A DNA stretch of 64,000 nucleotides from JAVBTR01 sp031556065 (lineage in GTDB: Bacteria; Bacillota; Clostridia; Christensenellales; Aristaeellaceae). Below the pieces are notes generated by a model that was not told the DNA's origin, ran no database searches, and saw only the letters and a program-made list of their open reading frames with translations. Positions 52,033-60,265 of this stretch are shown here, piece after piece. Positions within the stretch are counted from its first letter, which is position 1, and each line of letters begins with the position of its first letter. The position numbers were made by a program, and so were the translations under genes. The stretch is from assembly GCA_031556065.1 (NCBI GenBank), contig JAVBTR010000022.1:62001-126000 (forward strand). Direction: 5' to 3'.

Positions 52033-52974
52033 TCAGTCAATGGTAGGATGATACACACGCCTATCCAGAGACCAAATTTTCTCTGAAAACGCGCCTTTGG
52101 GGGTACGCAGCTCAATGCCGTTCATCTCGTTCATCCGCGCATCCACCAGATCGATCCAGTGCAGCATTTCCGCCTCCATGAACATGGGTTTTCTGGGGCT
52201 GCCGTATTCTGCTTCCCCATGGTGGCTGATAATCATATGCTCCAGCAGCAGCACAAGCTCGCCGCTGACACCCACATTTTCCGCCGCCTTGCTCAGCTGG
52301 GCCACACCGCGGACCAAGTGCCCAAGGAGCAGCCCCTCCGGGGTATAATCGGTTACATTGCCATATTCATCGGATTTCATTTCCGTAATTTTACTTAAAT
52401 CGTGAAGGATCACCCCGGCCCGAAGCAAGTCCCCATTCAGAAAGGGGTAGACAGGCAACAGGGCATTGCACAAATCCAGCATGCCGGTGGTGTGATGCAG
52501 CAGGCCTGAACGTTCCGCGTGGTGCAGCTTTTGCGCCGCGGGAAAATACACAAGGGCGTCCCCGCTAAGGCGGATCATTTCCCGGCAGATTTTTTGAAGC
52601 GCCTCGTTTTCCATGGCATCGATGGTATCGTGAATTTTTTGAAGCATGACCTCCGGCTTTTCCGGGGCGCTTAAAGTCAGCTGAGAAATGTCCACGTCAT
52701 CGTTTTCATCGGCCTGGCGCATTTTCTCCACCCGGAATTGGTTGCGGCCATTGTACTCCTGCATCAGCCCACGAACCTTGATAATTGCCCCAACGGGAGG
52801 AGGCGGCACTGCCCCATCCCATAATTTGGCGTTCACCTCGCCGGTTTTATCGCCTAAAGTCATGTCCAGGTAGCGGCTGCCACTCTGGGCCGCCCGCTGC
52901 TCGCTCTGGCGTACCAGTAAAAAGCCTTCAAACCGTGTATCCTTTTCCACCATGGCAATGCCGTACATATCCAT
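52033..52974 (-). CDS. YhaM-like 3'-5' exoribonuclease (OB-fold plus HD domain)
   Basis: 313 residues from ATG 52974 (AAAGG 9 bases upstream), the same length as Bacillus YhaM (about 314). An OB-fold occupies about 15-95 (FEGFLLVRQ, YLDMTLGDKTGEVNAKLWDG, IIKVRGLMQEYNGRNQFRVEK) and an HD domain 150-290 (LHHTTGMLDLC, VILHDLSKITE, LEHMIISHHGEAEYG), whose His-Asp pairs bind metal. It degrades short single-stranded RNA or DNA ends in Firmicutes. A frame continues upstream to 53079 but has no ribosome site. A conserved structured element lies between dnaB and this gene. Confidence 0.88.
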   Translation of the reverse strand: MDMYGIAMVEKDTRFEGFLLVRQSEQRAAQSGSRYLDMTLGDKTGEVNAKLWDGAVPPPPVGAIIKVRGLMQEYNGRNQFRVEKMRQADENDDVDISQLTLSAPEKPEVMLQKIHDTIDAMENEALQKICREMIRLSGDALVYFPAAQKLHHAERSGLLHHTTGMLDLCNALLPVYPFLNGDLLRAGVILHDLSKITEMKSDEYGNVTDYTPEGLLLGHLVRGVAQLSKAAENVGVSGELVLLLEHMIISHHGEAEYGSPRKPMFMEAEMLHWIDLVDARMNEMNGIELRTPKGAFSEKIWSLDRRVYHPTID

Positions 52975-53027
52975 GAAAAACATCCTTTCAAGATGCAGCT
53001 GTTGGCGCACCCTGTTTAATCCCATAG

Positions 53028-53172
53028 GAGGTATCGGGGGATCGCAATCCTCCGATCTTAGATCCGAAATCGGCGACATGCGCGGCGAATTTCGGGGAAT
53101 TTCGTAGAAATTCCTACCTTACCCGAGCAAAAGGCCGTGAAAGCGTAGCTTTCGCAGTGCAGAGAGGGAAAA
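53028..53172. repeat. Conserved cloverleaf-like element, copy B
   Basis: Same plan as 16491-16635: GAGGTA (53028-53033) against TACCTT (53115-53120), three inner hairpins at 53033-53056, 53064-53095 and 53096-53114, and a fourth at 53139-53153 (GAAAGC/GCTTTC, where copy A has TAAAGC/GCTTTA). AATTTCGTAGAAATTCCTAC and the tract around CCGAGCAAA are the same in both copies. Stem bases differ in pairs. It lies between dnaB and the YhaM-like gene, on the 5' side of the latter. Confidence 0.7.
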
Positions 53173-53175
53173 TCT

Positions 53176-53202
53176 CCTAAAAGTGGCTTCGCCACTTTTA
53201 GG
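53176..53202 (-). terminator. Hairpin at the dnaB stop codon
   Basis: CCTAAAAGTGGC, loop, GCCACTTTTAGG is a perfect 12-base stem; the dnaB stop codon TAA (53200-53198) is inside it and AGATTTTCCC follows on the minus strand. It corresponds to the variable hairpin next to copy A. Confidence 0.55.
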
Positions 53203-54559
53203 ACTGCAAATTGCGGTATGGGCTGTCGGGAGGAAGATCACCAAAGGTGGTATATTCCGCCATCCAGCCCATCTTTATCGTCCCTAAGGGGCCGTTTCTT
53301 TGCTTGGCTATAATCACTTCCGCGATGTTTTTTTCCTCGCTGGAAGGATCGTAGTAGGCTTCCCTGTGCAGAAACATGACCACGTCTGCGTCCTGTTCAA
53401 TAGAACCGGAGTCGCGCAAGTCCGAAAGCACAGGCCGCTTATCTTGGCGCGTGGCTGCCGCACGGCTTAACTGGGCGCAGGCGATCAGCGGTACCTTTAG
53501 CTCCAGTGCAATGGCCTTTAACTGCCTGGATATTTCCGAAACCTCCAGCTGGCGGTTCTCGGTCTTTTTATCCGAGGACATCAGCTGCATATAGTCGATC
53601 ATAATCAGATCAAGGCCATGGTCCATCATAAGCCGCCTGCATCGGGACCGTATCTGGGAAGGGGTAACCCCCGCCGTATCGTCGATGTACATGGGGGCGT
53701 TGCCCATGGAGCTAAGATTTTTCGCAATCTTCATCCAATCTTCGTCGGTAAGGCTGCCGGAACGGACCCGCTGCATATCCACCCGGGCTTCCGAGCAAAG
53801 CATACGCATGGCGATCTGTTCCCGGGGCATTTCCAAGCTAAACACAGCGGTGTGCTTATGGTGGTTCACCGCTGCAGCCTGGCAAATGTTCATAGCAAAG
53901 CTGGTCTTGCCCATAGAAGGACGGGCACCTAATAAAACCAATTCGCCCCCATGGAGACCTGTCAGCAGCTTATCCAAATCCGCAAAGCCCGTAGGCACCC
54001 CGGCGATCTTACCCCGAAGCCTCGCCAGCTCTTCAATTTGCTCGTAGGTGCCCTGAAGCACCTGCTTAATATGCACCAGCTGATCCCCGCCGGTGCGCTT
54101 CATCACAATATCGAATATGGCCTTTTCAGCGCCCCCAAGGGTTTCTTCCAGGGTGGATTGCTGGGTATAGCATTCTTTTTGAATTTCCTCGCTGGCTTGA
54201 ATCAGTTTACGCAAAGTGGATTTTTCGGCCACGATTTCCACATAAGCCTTAATATTCACCGTGGTGGGCACGTTTTGCATCAGTGTAACTAAATAAACCG
54301 TACCGCCTACCCCATCCAGCATACCACGGCGGGCCAATTCCGCGTCGGTGGTTACCAGATCAACCGGGCTGCCCTTGACTGTTATGGTTTTCATGGCATC
54401 GAAAATCTCTTGATGAGCGGGGCTGAAAAAATCTTCCCGCGTCAGGGCTTCCGCCGCCACCATCACGGCCTGGGAGGATTGCAGCATGGAACCCAAGACC
54501 GATTGCTCGGCCTCGTTGTTATGCGGCATGGGCACCCCTCTCATGCTTCCCGTTTCCAT
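53198..54559 (-). CDS. dnaB: Replicative DNA helicase DnaB
   Basis: 453 residues, standard length. N-terminal helical domain (NNEAEQSVLGSMLQ near 14), RecA-type core with Walker A GARPSMGKTSFAMN near 211, Walker B LIMIDYMQL near 315, and the arginine/DnaB motifs RQLKAIALELKVPLIACAQL near 339 and SGSIEQDADVVMFLHRE near 382. It unwinds DNA at the replication fork. AGAGG precedes the ATG. The stop codon lies within a hairpin. rplI lies 23 bases upstream, the usual Firmicutes order. Confidence 0.96.
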   Translation of the reverse strand: METGSMRGVPMPHNNEAEQSVLGSMLQSSQAVMVAAEALTREDFFSPAHQEIFDAMKTITVKGSPVDLVTTDAELARRGMLDGVGGTVYLVTLMQNVPTTVNIKAYVEIVAEKSTLRKLIQASEEIQKECYTQQSTLEETLGGAEKAIFDIVMKRTGGDQLVHIKQVLQGTYEQIEELARLRGKIAGVPTGFADLDKLLTGLHGGELVLLGARPSMGKTSFAMNICQAAAVNHHKHTAVFSLEMPREQIAMRMLCSEARVDMQRVRSGSLTDEDWMKIAKNLSSMGNAPMYIDDTAGVTPSQIRSRCRRLMMDHGLDLIMIDYMQLMSSDKKTENRQLEVSEISRQLKAIALELKVPLIACAQLSRAAATRQDKRPVLSDLRDSGSIEQDADVVMFLHREAYYDPSSEEKNIAEVIIAKQRNGPLGTIKMGWMAEYTTFGDLPPDSPYRNLQS

Positions 54560-54582
54560 CTAATCAGACCTCTTAATCCTGC

Positions 54583-55035
54583 TTACTTGCCTTGAGCTAC
54601 GACAGAAACCGTCATTTCCGTGGTAATCCCGGCGTATACCCAAAGGGCAACCTTCACATCCCCCAATTGGCGGATGGGATCCTTTAATTCGATCTTGCGC
54701 TTATCTACTTCAATGCCATGCTGCTCTTTAAGGGCATCGGCGATTTCCTGGGCGGTAATAGAACCGTAGAGCCGACCTGTATCCCCGCATTTTGCGGCGA
54801 TCTTGATCACCTTGCCGCGCAGCTCCTTGGCTTTGGCCAGGGCCGTTTCCTTGCGTTCCTGTTCCTTTTTTTCTTCTACTGCCTTTTTCCGTTCAATTTC
54901 CTTTACCGCATTATCCGTGGCTTCAACGGCCAATTTTTTCGGGAACAGGAAGTTTCTGGCAAACCCGTCGGATACATTCAGCACCTGATTCTTCGTGCCG
55001 CTTCCCTTCACATCTTGCAATAAAATAACTTTCAT
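54583..55035 (-). CDS. rplI: 50S ribosomal protein L9
   Basis: 150 residues. The N-terminal domain reads VILLQDVKGSGTKNQVLNVS, then a long charged linker helix (KKAVEEKKEQERKETALAKA) and the C-terminal domain with DTGRLYGSITAQEIADAL. The GAGGAG ribosome site is inside the last codons of the preceding gene, which ends 2 bases before this start, so the two are coupled. Confidence 0.96.
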   Translation of the reverse strand: MKVILLQDVKGSGTKNQVLNVSDGFARNFLFPKKLAVEATDNAVKEIERKKAVEEKKEQERKETALAKAKELRGKVIKIAAKCGDTGRLYGSITAQEIADALKEQHGIEVDKRKIELKDPIRQLGDVKVALWVYAGITTEMTVSVVAQGK

Positions 55036-55037
55036 TT

Positions 55038-56093
55038 CTAGTCCTCCTCTTTCTTAGGGCGCAGCCCTCTAAAATCCAACAAGGTGTCCAGCACGCCAAA
55101 AAGCAGCGGCACCTGGTATAGCAACACCGCCATCGCCCCAGCGTAAAGCCGGCGGTTAAAGCGGATGGTCCCCCGTTTCTTCTGCCAGTGGGCCATAACG
55201 GCAAGCCCTTGGGTTGTAAACATCACCTGGGCCAGGGTAGCCATCATGCTTCCCATAAACAGCGCTGTCTGGTTTGATGTAAACCATTTAAACATGACGC
55301 CTGCCAAAAGCACTAGGGCCAATTTGAGCATTCCCGGCTCCAAAAGCCATTTTTCAAAGGCGGGCGGCTCCGGCACCGCCTGGCCTCTGCGGCGGTAAAA
55401 GCCCACGGGCAGCATAGCCATGGCAAGGGTTCCTAGGGACAAAAACACAACGATGGCAACAGGCAGAAACTGCGTAAGCAAAAGGCGCAAGGTGGTGTTA
55501 AAGCTGTTGAGAATTTCCGTTCTCACCACAGGTAAAAGCACCAATTCCCCGGTAATTACATAGGTGAGGTTAGAATAAGCCTGCTGCATTCTTAAAAAAG
55601 AACTGTGAAGATTAGCCAGCCCATAGGCCAACAGATCGATCAGAATATCATCGCCGCGGGCGGAAACCTCAACCGCATCCCTTATGCGCTGGGCCAGGCC
55701 AGAAATCATATCCGTGCCTGCAAATTCCACAAGCCAGGGAATAAAGCCCAGCAGACCCAGGGTTAGAGCAGCAAAATGCATGGCAAGCCTGGTTTTAAAG
55801 GGCCGCTTCGCTTCAATGTCTACCTTCATGGCGATGGTTTCACACAAGGCGTAGCAAACCATCCCTCCAAAGGCAGCGTTTGAATAAGCGTACCTGAAAA
55901 AAAGAAGACCATACACCAGTACAAAAACCCCAATAGCAGCGTAAATCCCCTTGCGCGCCATGGCTTCATAGGCTGCCAAGGGCAGCAGAAGCACCACAAA
56001 AGGCGCTGCGGCCGGGAAGATAAACCCAGCCACTATCACCATCAGCAAAAGAAGGGCCCAGCCAGGAATCCGAAAATCTAACCTGTTTTCCAT
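55038..56093 (-). CDS. DUF2232 membrane protein (YybS-like)
   Basis: 351 residues with about nine membrane helices and no known catalytic motif. Its place directly before rplI and dnaB matches yybS in Bacillus, where gdpP (yybT) normally stands between yybS and rplI. Here gdpP is missing: the stop codon of this gene is 2 bases from rplI. The protein may be a membrane channel or sensor; the family has no settled function. Confidence 0.75.
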   Translation of the reverse strand: MENRLDFRIPGWALLLLMVIVAGFIFPAAAPFVVLLLPLAAYEAMARKGIYAAIGVFVLVYGLLFFRYAYSNAAFGGMVCYALCETIAMKVDIEAKRPFKTRLAMHFAALTLGLLGFIPWLVEFAGTDMISGLAQRIRDAVEVSARGDDILIDLLAYGLANLHSSFLRMQQAYSNLTYVITGELVLLPVVRTEILNSFNTTLRLLLTQFLPVAIVVFLSLGTLAMAMLPVGFYRRRGQAVPEPPAFEKWLLEPGMLKLALVLLAGVMFKWFTSNQTALFMGSMMATLAQVMFTTQGLAVMAHWQKKRGTIRFNRRLYAGAMAVLLYQVPLLFGVLDTLLDFRGLRPKKEED

Positions 56094-56144
56094 GGCTTGC
56101 CCCTTCCCACACTTAAGTTATCCTATCAATTGTAATGCATTCAT

Positions 56145-56603
56145 TCAAAAAGTGCAAGAAAAACCCAGTTCTTCAAGGACTTTTCCAACCCTTTCATTTG
56201 AATTTTCCATGCCCTGTTCCAAATATGGCGAAAACGTATCCGCATCCTTCAGCGCTTCGTCGTAAGGGCCCTGGGAAAGTTCACGAAAATCGTGATGATG
56301 AATGGCGTTTTGAATCAGGACGATTTCTGCTTTTGAAAACAAGCCCGTTTCTTCCAGCATGGTCTTGGCCATCAACGCCCCTTTTTCTGCGTGGGCTTCG
56401 TAGGTACCCTTTTCATAATAATAGATTTCGTGCAATAGCCCGCAGATCAGCCCCATTTCAGCTGCCAGGCCACGGCGCCTGCAAAGCAGGGCGCAAATCT
56501 GCGCCACCCCATAGGTGTGAATATAGGCCTTGCCCTTTCGTTCCTCCGGCAAGGCTTCTATAAGCCTGCTCACATACTTTTTAACCAGTTCTATTCGATT
56601 CAT
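56145..56603 (-). CDS. HD-domain phosphohydrolase
   Basis: 152 residues. The HD motif set is present: HTYGVAQICALLCRR near 28, CGLLHEIYYYEKGTYEAHAEKGA near 50 (HE rather than HD) and AIHHHDF near 96, KDADTFS near 110. HD proteins are metal-dependent phosphohydrolases for nucleotides or related compounds. It overlaps the flavin reductase-like gene as ATGA (56600-56603), so the two are coupled. The HE in place of HD at the second motif is an unusual feature that could reduce or change activity. Confidence 0.75.
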   Translation of the reverse strand: MNRIELVKKYVSRLIEALPEERKGKAYIHTYGVAQICALLCRRRGLAAEMGLICGLLHEIYYYEKGTYEAHAEKGALMAKTMLEETGLFSKAEIVLIQNAIHHHDFRELSQGPYDEALKDADTFSPYLEQGMENSNERVGKVLEELGFSCTF

Positions 56604-57217
56604 GGCTTTTCGCCCTGAATCTTTTTCATGCGGCTTTCATATACTTGCGGGGCCGCCAAAGAAAATCCGAAGAAGCCTTCAATCCCGGCCATGGTCTGGT
56701 AAACCCCGTGGTTATAGCCGATCAGCTCCGCCCGTTCAAGGTGCATGGAGCCGTCTTCATCAAACCATTCCTGCGCCACGTGGACGCCTACAATTTCCGA
56801 TAGAAACACATCATGGCTGCCTAATTCCAGCACCTGCTTTACCTTGCAGCTCAAGTAGGCCGGGGCTTGTTCAATGGCGGGCGCATATTCAAGCTCTGGC
56901 GCGGGGATGGGCGTTAGATTCATTTCTTTAAACTTATCCACATCCCGGCCGGATTTGACTCCGCAGTAATCCATGGCTTTTAAAAGAGGCTTGCCCACCA
57001 TGTTTAAGGTAAATTCCCCTGTTTCCATTAGCATGGGGTGGGAAAACCGCTCCTTGCGGATACTGATGGAAACCATTGGCGGATGGGAGCAAACGGTGCC
57101 CACCCATGCCAGGGTTATAATATTGGGTCGGCCTTTCTTGCCCTTTAACGCTACCATGACGCTTGGAACAGGAGCCAGCAGTGTGCAGGGGCCGATTTCA
57201 CGAAAGTTTTGCGCCAT
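56600..57217 (-). CDS. Flavin reductase-like domain protein
   Basis: 205 residues from ATG 57217 (8 bases after GGAGG; the longer frame to 57262 would span a promoter region). The FMN-binding split-barrel pattern shows: VSVMVALKGKKGRPNIITLAWVGTVC near 20-40, SHPPMVSISIRKERFSH near 42-58, NMVGKPLLKAMDYCGVKSGRDVDKF near 72-95. These bind FMN and either reduce it with NAD(P)H or simply carry it. It is coupled to the HD protein downstream. Confidence 0.85.
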   Translation of the reverse strand: MAQNFREIGPCTLLAPVPSVMVALKGKKGRPNIITLAWVGTVCSHPPMVSISIRKERFSHPMLMETGEFTLNMVGKPLLKAMDYCGVKSGRDVDKFKEMNLTPIPAPELEYAPAIEQAPAYLSCKVKQVLELGSHDVFLSEIVGVHVAQEWFDEDGSMHLERAELIGYNHGVYQTMAGIEGFFGFSLAAPQVYESRMKKIQGEKP

Positions 57218-57234
57218 ATGAGACGCCTCCATTC

Positions 57235-57263
57235 TTGCGATATAGCTGTATCTAGTGTACAAT
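57235..57263 (+). promoter_or_regulatory. Promoter of the AEC-transporter operon
   Basis: TTGCGA (57235-57240), 17-base spacer, TACAAT (57258-57263), 32 bases ahead of ATG 57296. Confidence 0.5.
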
Positions 57264-57295
57264 GAACAGGAAAAAATGGCAAGGGAGCTACTTTA

Positions 57296-58192
57296 ATGGC
57301 GGTTATTCTCCAGGTCATGGTGGTTTTTGTTCTGATCGGTGTGGGGTATGTTTGCGCCAGGTTTAAATGGATTCAGCGGGAAGGCTTCCGGGGGCTGAAC
57401 AATTTTATTTTGTATTTATCAATGCCCGCTCTAGCTCTGATGAAAATGCAGATCACCGCCGACGGCCAGCTGCTCCTTCAGCTTTTGATCGCCTTTGCGT
57501 GCGCCACCATAGCCATGCTTATCAGCTGCGGTGTAGCGCTTATTCTGTTTAAAAACAAAGAGCAGGATCATAAAGCAGTTTATACCAACATGGTCACCTT
57601 CGCCAATTCCGGCTTCATGGGTTTTCCCGTGGTAGAGGCCTGCCTTGGGGAAGAGGCGCTGATCTACGCGGTAATGTTCGTGGCCAGCTTCAATCTTCTA
57701 TCGTTCTCCTTGGGTGCTATCCTCTATTCCGGTGAAAAGACCATTCAATGGAAAAAGATCATCACAACCCCCAGCATTATCGCTGTTCTTTTAGGGTTTG
57801 TGTGCCTGCTGACTCCCTTTAAAATCCCCATGCCCTTTTCCGGGGCTTTCGATATGCTGGCCAGCACCACTACGCCCTTGGCCATGGTGGTTATCGGCGC
57901 CCAATTGGTGGGCCTGCCCCTTAAAACCCTAAAGAATAAAGACCTGATGCTGTCTTGTTTCCTGCGGCTGGTGGCCTGCCCTGTGGTGCTTTTGCTTTTT
58001 TTAAGGCTAACAGGCCTTCCCACCCTTATGACCTCCACCCTTTTTGTCTGCTACGCTATGCCCAGCGCCGCTCTGGTGGCCATTCAGGCGGATCAATACC
58101 ATTGCGAGCCCCAGCTGGCCTCCACCGGAGTGGCCCTTTCCTCCGCCCTTTCCATGCTCACCATCCCGTTAATGCTCTTATTTATCTTATAA
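57296..58192 (+). CDS. AEC-family permease (auxin efflux carrier fold)
   Basis: 298 residues with ten membrane helices in the two inverted repeats of this family; GLNNFILYLSMPALALMKMQ near 35 and SGFMGFPVVEACLGEEAL near 105 are landmarks of AEC/MleP-like carriers. Such proteins transport organic acids or amino-acid-related anions. It reads into the metallophosphoesterase gene 12 bases downstream. Confidence 0.85.
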   Translation: MAVILQVMVVFVLIGVGYVCARFKWIQREGFRGLNNFILYLSMPALALMKMQITADGQLLLQLLIAFACATIAMLISCGVALILFKNKEQDHKAVYTNMVTFANSGFMGFPVVEACLGEEALIYAVMFVASFNLLSFSLGAILYSGEKTIQWKKIITTPSIIAVLLGFVCLLTPFKIPMPFSGAFDMLASTTTPLAMVVIGAQLVGLPLKTLKNKDLMLSCFLRLVACPVVLLLFLRLTGLPTLMTSTLFVCYAMPSAALVAIQADQYHCEPQLASTGVALSSALSMLTIPLMLLFIL

Positions 58193-58204
58193 GGGGGTTT
58201 TCCC

Positions 58205-59092
58205 ATGCAGCAGCGCAACCGCCGCCAGGGCCGCAAACGCAAGGCAAAATTCTTTTCCTTAAGCCGCTTGATTACCTTCGCCCTGCTGGTTTTCTTTCTG
58301 GGCTATCCTTTTTATGAGGCCTATCATCTGCAAACAGAAAAAACAACCCTGTCCATTTCAGGGTTGCCTCAAGATTTGAATAATTTACGCATCGCCTATA
58401 TCAGCGATATCCACAAGAGCGCCATGTTCCCCCAATCCAGGGTCTCAAGCCTGGTGGATCAAATCAACCGCTTAAACGCCGATATTGTGGTGCTGGGAGG
58501 CGATTATGCCGACGATTCCGATGGCGCTATTGAATTTTTTCAGACAGTGCCCAGGATCAGCGCCCGGCTGAAGGTAGTGGGGGTTTTAGGCAACCACGAC
58601 CGCACCATTCCCGAAAGCAACTTGGATAAGCTGCAAAACGCCATGGTCGCCGCCAATGTGATTCCCCTTGTAAACAACACCCTGACCATTAAAATTGGCG
58701 ATTCCAATGTGGTTCTAGCGGGCATCGACGATATCAACAACGGCCACCCGGATATCGAAGGGGTGGCGAAAATGGTTAGCCGGGACGATTTTGTAATCTT
58801 TCTTTCCCATTCCCCCGGCGCCATTCCCTCTGCCCTTCAGGCCACCGACCAAAACAGCCGGGACCACTGGTTCGATCTGGCCCTGTGCGGCCATACCCAC
58901 GGCGGGCAGATTACCTTCCTGGGCCAGCCGCTGATCCTGGAATTCCAAAAAGTGCCTAAGCGTTACCTTTCCGGCTGGATCGAAGAAAACAGAACCCCCA
59001 TCCTTACCTCCAACGGCGTAGGCACGGCTTATCTGCCTATTCGCCTGTTCGCCCCAGCCCAGATTCACTTAATTACATTAAAAGCCAGCTAA
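58205..59092 (+). CDS. Membrane-anchored metallophosphoesterase (second copy)
   Basis: 295 residues. A basic N-terminus with one membrane helix (about 20-40) precedes a calcineurin-like domain: LRIAYISDIHKSA near 60, VVLGGDYADDSDG near 98, GNHDRT near 130, FLSHSPGA near 198 and ALCGHTHGGQI near 230. All five metal-ligand motifs are intact, unlike GSHD in the copy at 38226-39059. It overlaps the convergent DUF4363 gene by 4 bases. Confidence 0.85.
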   Translation: MQQRNRRQGRKRKAKFFSLSRLITFALLVFFLGYPFYEAYHLQTEKTTLSISGLPQDLNNLRIAYISDIHKSAMFPQSRVSSLVDQINRLNADIVVLGGDYADDSDGAIEFFQTVPRISARLKVVGVLGNHDRTIPESNLDKLQNAMVAANVIPLVNNTLTIKIGDSNVVLAGIDDINNGHPDIEGVAKMVSRDDFVIFLSHSPGAIPSALQATDQNSRDHWFDLALCGHTHGGQITFLGQPLILEFQKVPKRYLSGWIEENRTPILTSNGVGTAYLPIRLFAPAQIHLITLKAS

Positions 59093-59502
59093 AATATATT
59101 GACCAGAGAAATATCCTCCCTGGTATAAATGTTTTCAAAGCTTTCTGTCAGTTCATGAAGGGCCCAGAAAATAATTCCCTGATCCCCGCTTTCAAAGCCA
59201 GCCTCCAGCATATAGATATAAGAATCCACCTTGTTTGTATCTTGGTGGAACGCAATGACCTGCAGGCTTTGGCAATCCTCCAGCCATTGGGCCTTGATAT
59301 CCCTTGTCATCTTTTCCGCCTCAGCAATCTTTTCTTCCTTCACCAGGGCAGTCAGTTCAGTGACCTTTTCAAGGTAGATGTCCACGATGTTTTTCGTGGT
59401 TACATTGGTATAGATGCCAATAGCCGCCACCAATACAATGCAGACGATAATCGTCCAAAACGCGCTTCGCAACCCATCACCACCCAATCTCCGTTTGTTC
59501 AA
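59089..59502 (-). CDS. DUF4363 membrane protein
   Basis: About 137 residues. One N-terminal membrane helix (about 12-33, FWTIIVCIVLVAAIGIY) is followed by a helical extracytoplasmic domain (EKVTELTALVKEEKIAEAEKM, MLEAGFESGDQGIIFWAL). No strong ribosome site points to one start; TTG codons at 59502, 59487 or 59472 are all possible. It overlaps the DUF421 gene by 26 bases and forms a known partnership with it in Clostridia. Confidence 0.7.
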   Translation of the reverse strand: MNKRRLGGDGLRSAFWTIIVCIVLVAAIGIYTNVTTKNIVDIYLEKVTELTALVKEEKIAEAEKMTRDIKAQWLEDCQSLQVIAFHQDTNKVDSYIYMLEAGFESGDQGIIFWALHELTESFENIYTREDISLVNIF

Positions 59503-60199
59503 GGGCCTGAATAAAATGCACGCTGGTTTGGTTTTTGGCCTGTACCATCAACACCCCCTGGGTATCCAGGCTGCACATGAAGATTTCTTTAAAGGTGTTC
59601 ACCCCTGCTGTTTGAATGCGCTTTAACAGCCAGTTTTCCGTTAGTCCGCCAAGCTGAAGGTTATGGCTTTGCAGCCGGCCATCCAGTATGAGCGTCAGCG
59701 GAATCCCGTCCACCCCCGGATCAATGGCCATATCGTTAGGGGTTACGTTACGGAAGGTGGCTTTGGGAAACACGCTAACCTTGCCCCCGGTTTCCATAAT
59801 GGCAGTGCCTACCTCCGCCGGATTTAAATAGCCCTGCATTCTCAGCTCCTCCAACAGGTCTGTCAGGCTAAAGCACATGCGGCGCATTTCCTTTTCTTGG
59901 ATCACCCCATCCTTCATCAGTACCACTGGGGCGCCGGAAATCATGGTGCGGACTTTTTGGCTTTTAAGCGATATTAATGTGATCAGCCCGTGCATCAGCA
60001 CCAGTGCCGTCAGAGGCACCAGGCCGTAGATCAGCGGCACGCCTATTTCCTCCATTGGGGTGGAAGCCAGGTCCGCGATCATAATAGCGATAACCAATTC
60101 AAAGGGCTGCAATTGCCCTACTTCCCTTTTCCCCATAACCCTTACAGCCAGCACAGCCGCAATAAACAGAATGGCCGCCCGGATAAAAGCATTGATCAT
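59477..60199 (-). CDS. DUF421 membrane protein (YetF-like)
   Basis: 240 residues from ATG 60199 (GGGAGGG upstream). Three membrane helices in the first 80 residues (FIRAAILFIAAVLAVRVMGK starts the family pattern) and the conserved RxxGKREVGQLQPFELV near 18-32, then a cytoplasmic/extracytoplasmic beta domain with PVVLMKDGVIQEKEMRR near 108. YetF-like proteins of Bacillus are linked with sporulation and stress; function is not settled. Confidence 0.82.
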   Translation of the reverse strand: MINAFIRAAILFIAAVLAVRVMGKREVGQLQPFELVIAIMIADLASTPMEEIGVPLIYGLVPLTALVLMHGLITLISLKSQKVRTMISGAPVVLMKDGVIQEKEMRRMCFSLTDLLEELRMQGYLNPAEVGTAIMETGGKVSVFPKATFRNVTPNDMAIDPGVDGIPLTLILDGRLQSHNLQLGGLTENWLLKRIQTAGVNTFKEIFMCSLDTQGVLMVQAKNQTSVHFIQALEQTEIGW

Positions 60200-60265
60200 G
60201 TTCCATCCCTCCCGGTTGTCATTTTGGCCAAATTCCCCCAATCTATTCAGCAAAGGAGAATGGCA

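Noticed and set aside
59990..60265. Upstream extension of the LD-carboxypeptidase frame
   Set aside because: It runs antisense through the DUF421 gene; the AAAGGAG site fixes the start at 60266.
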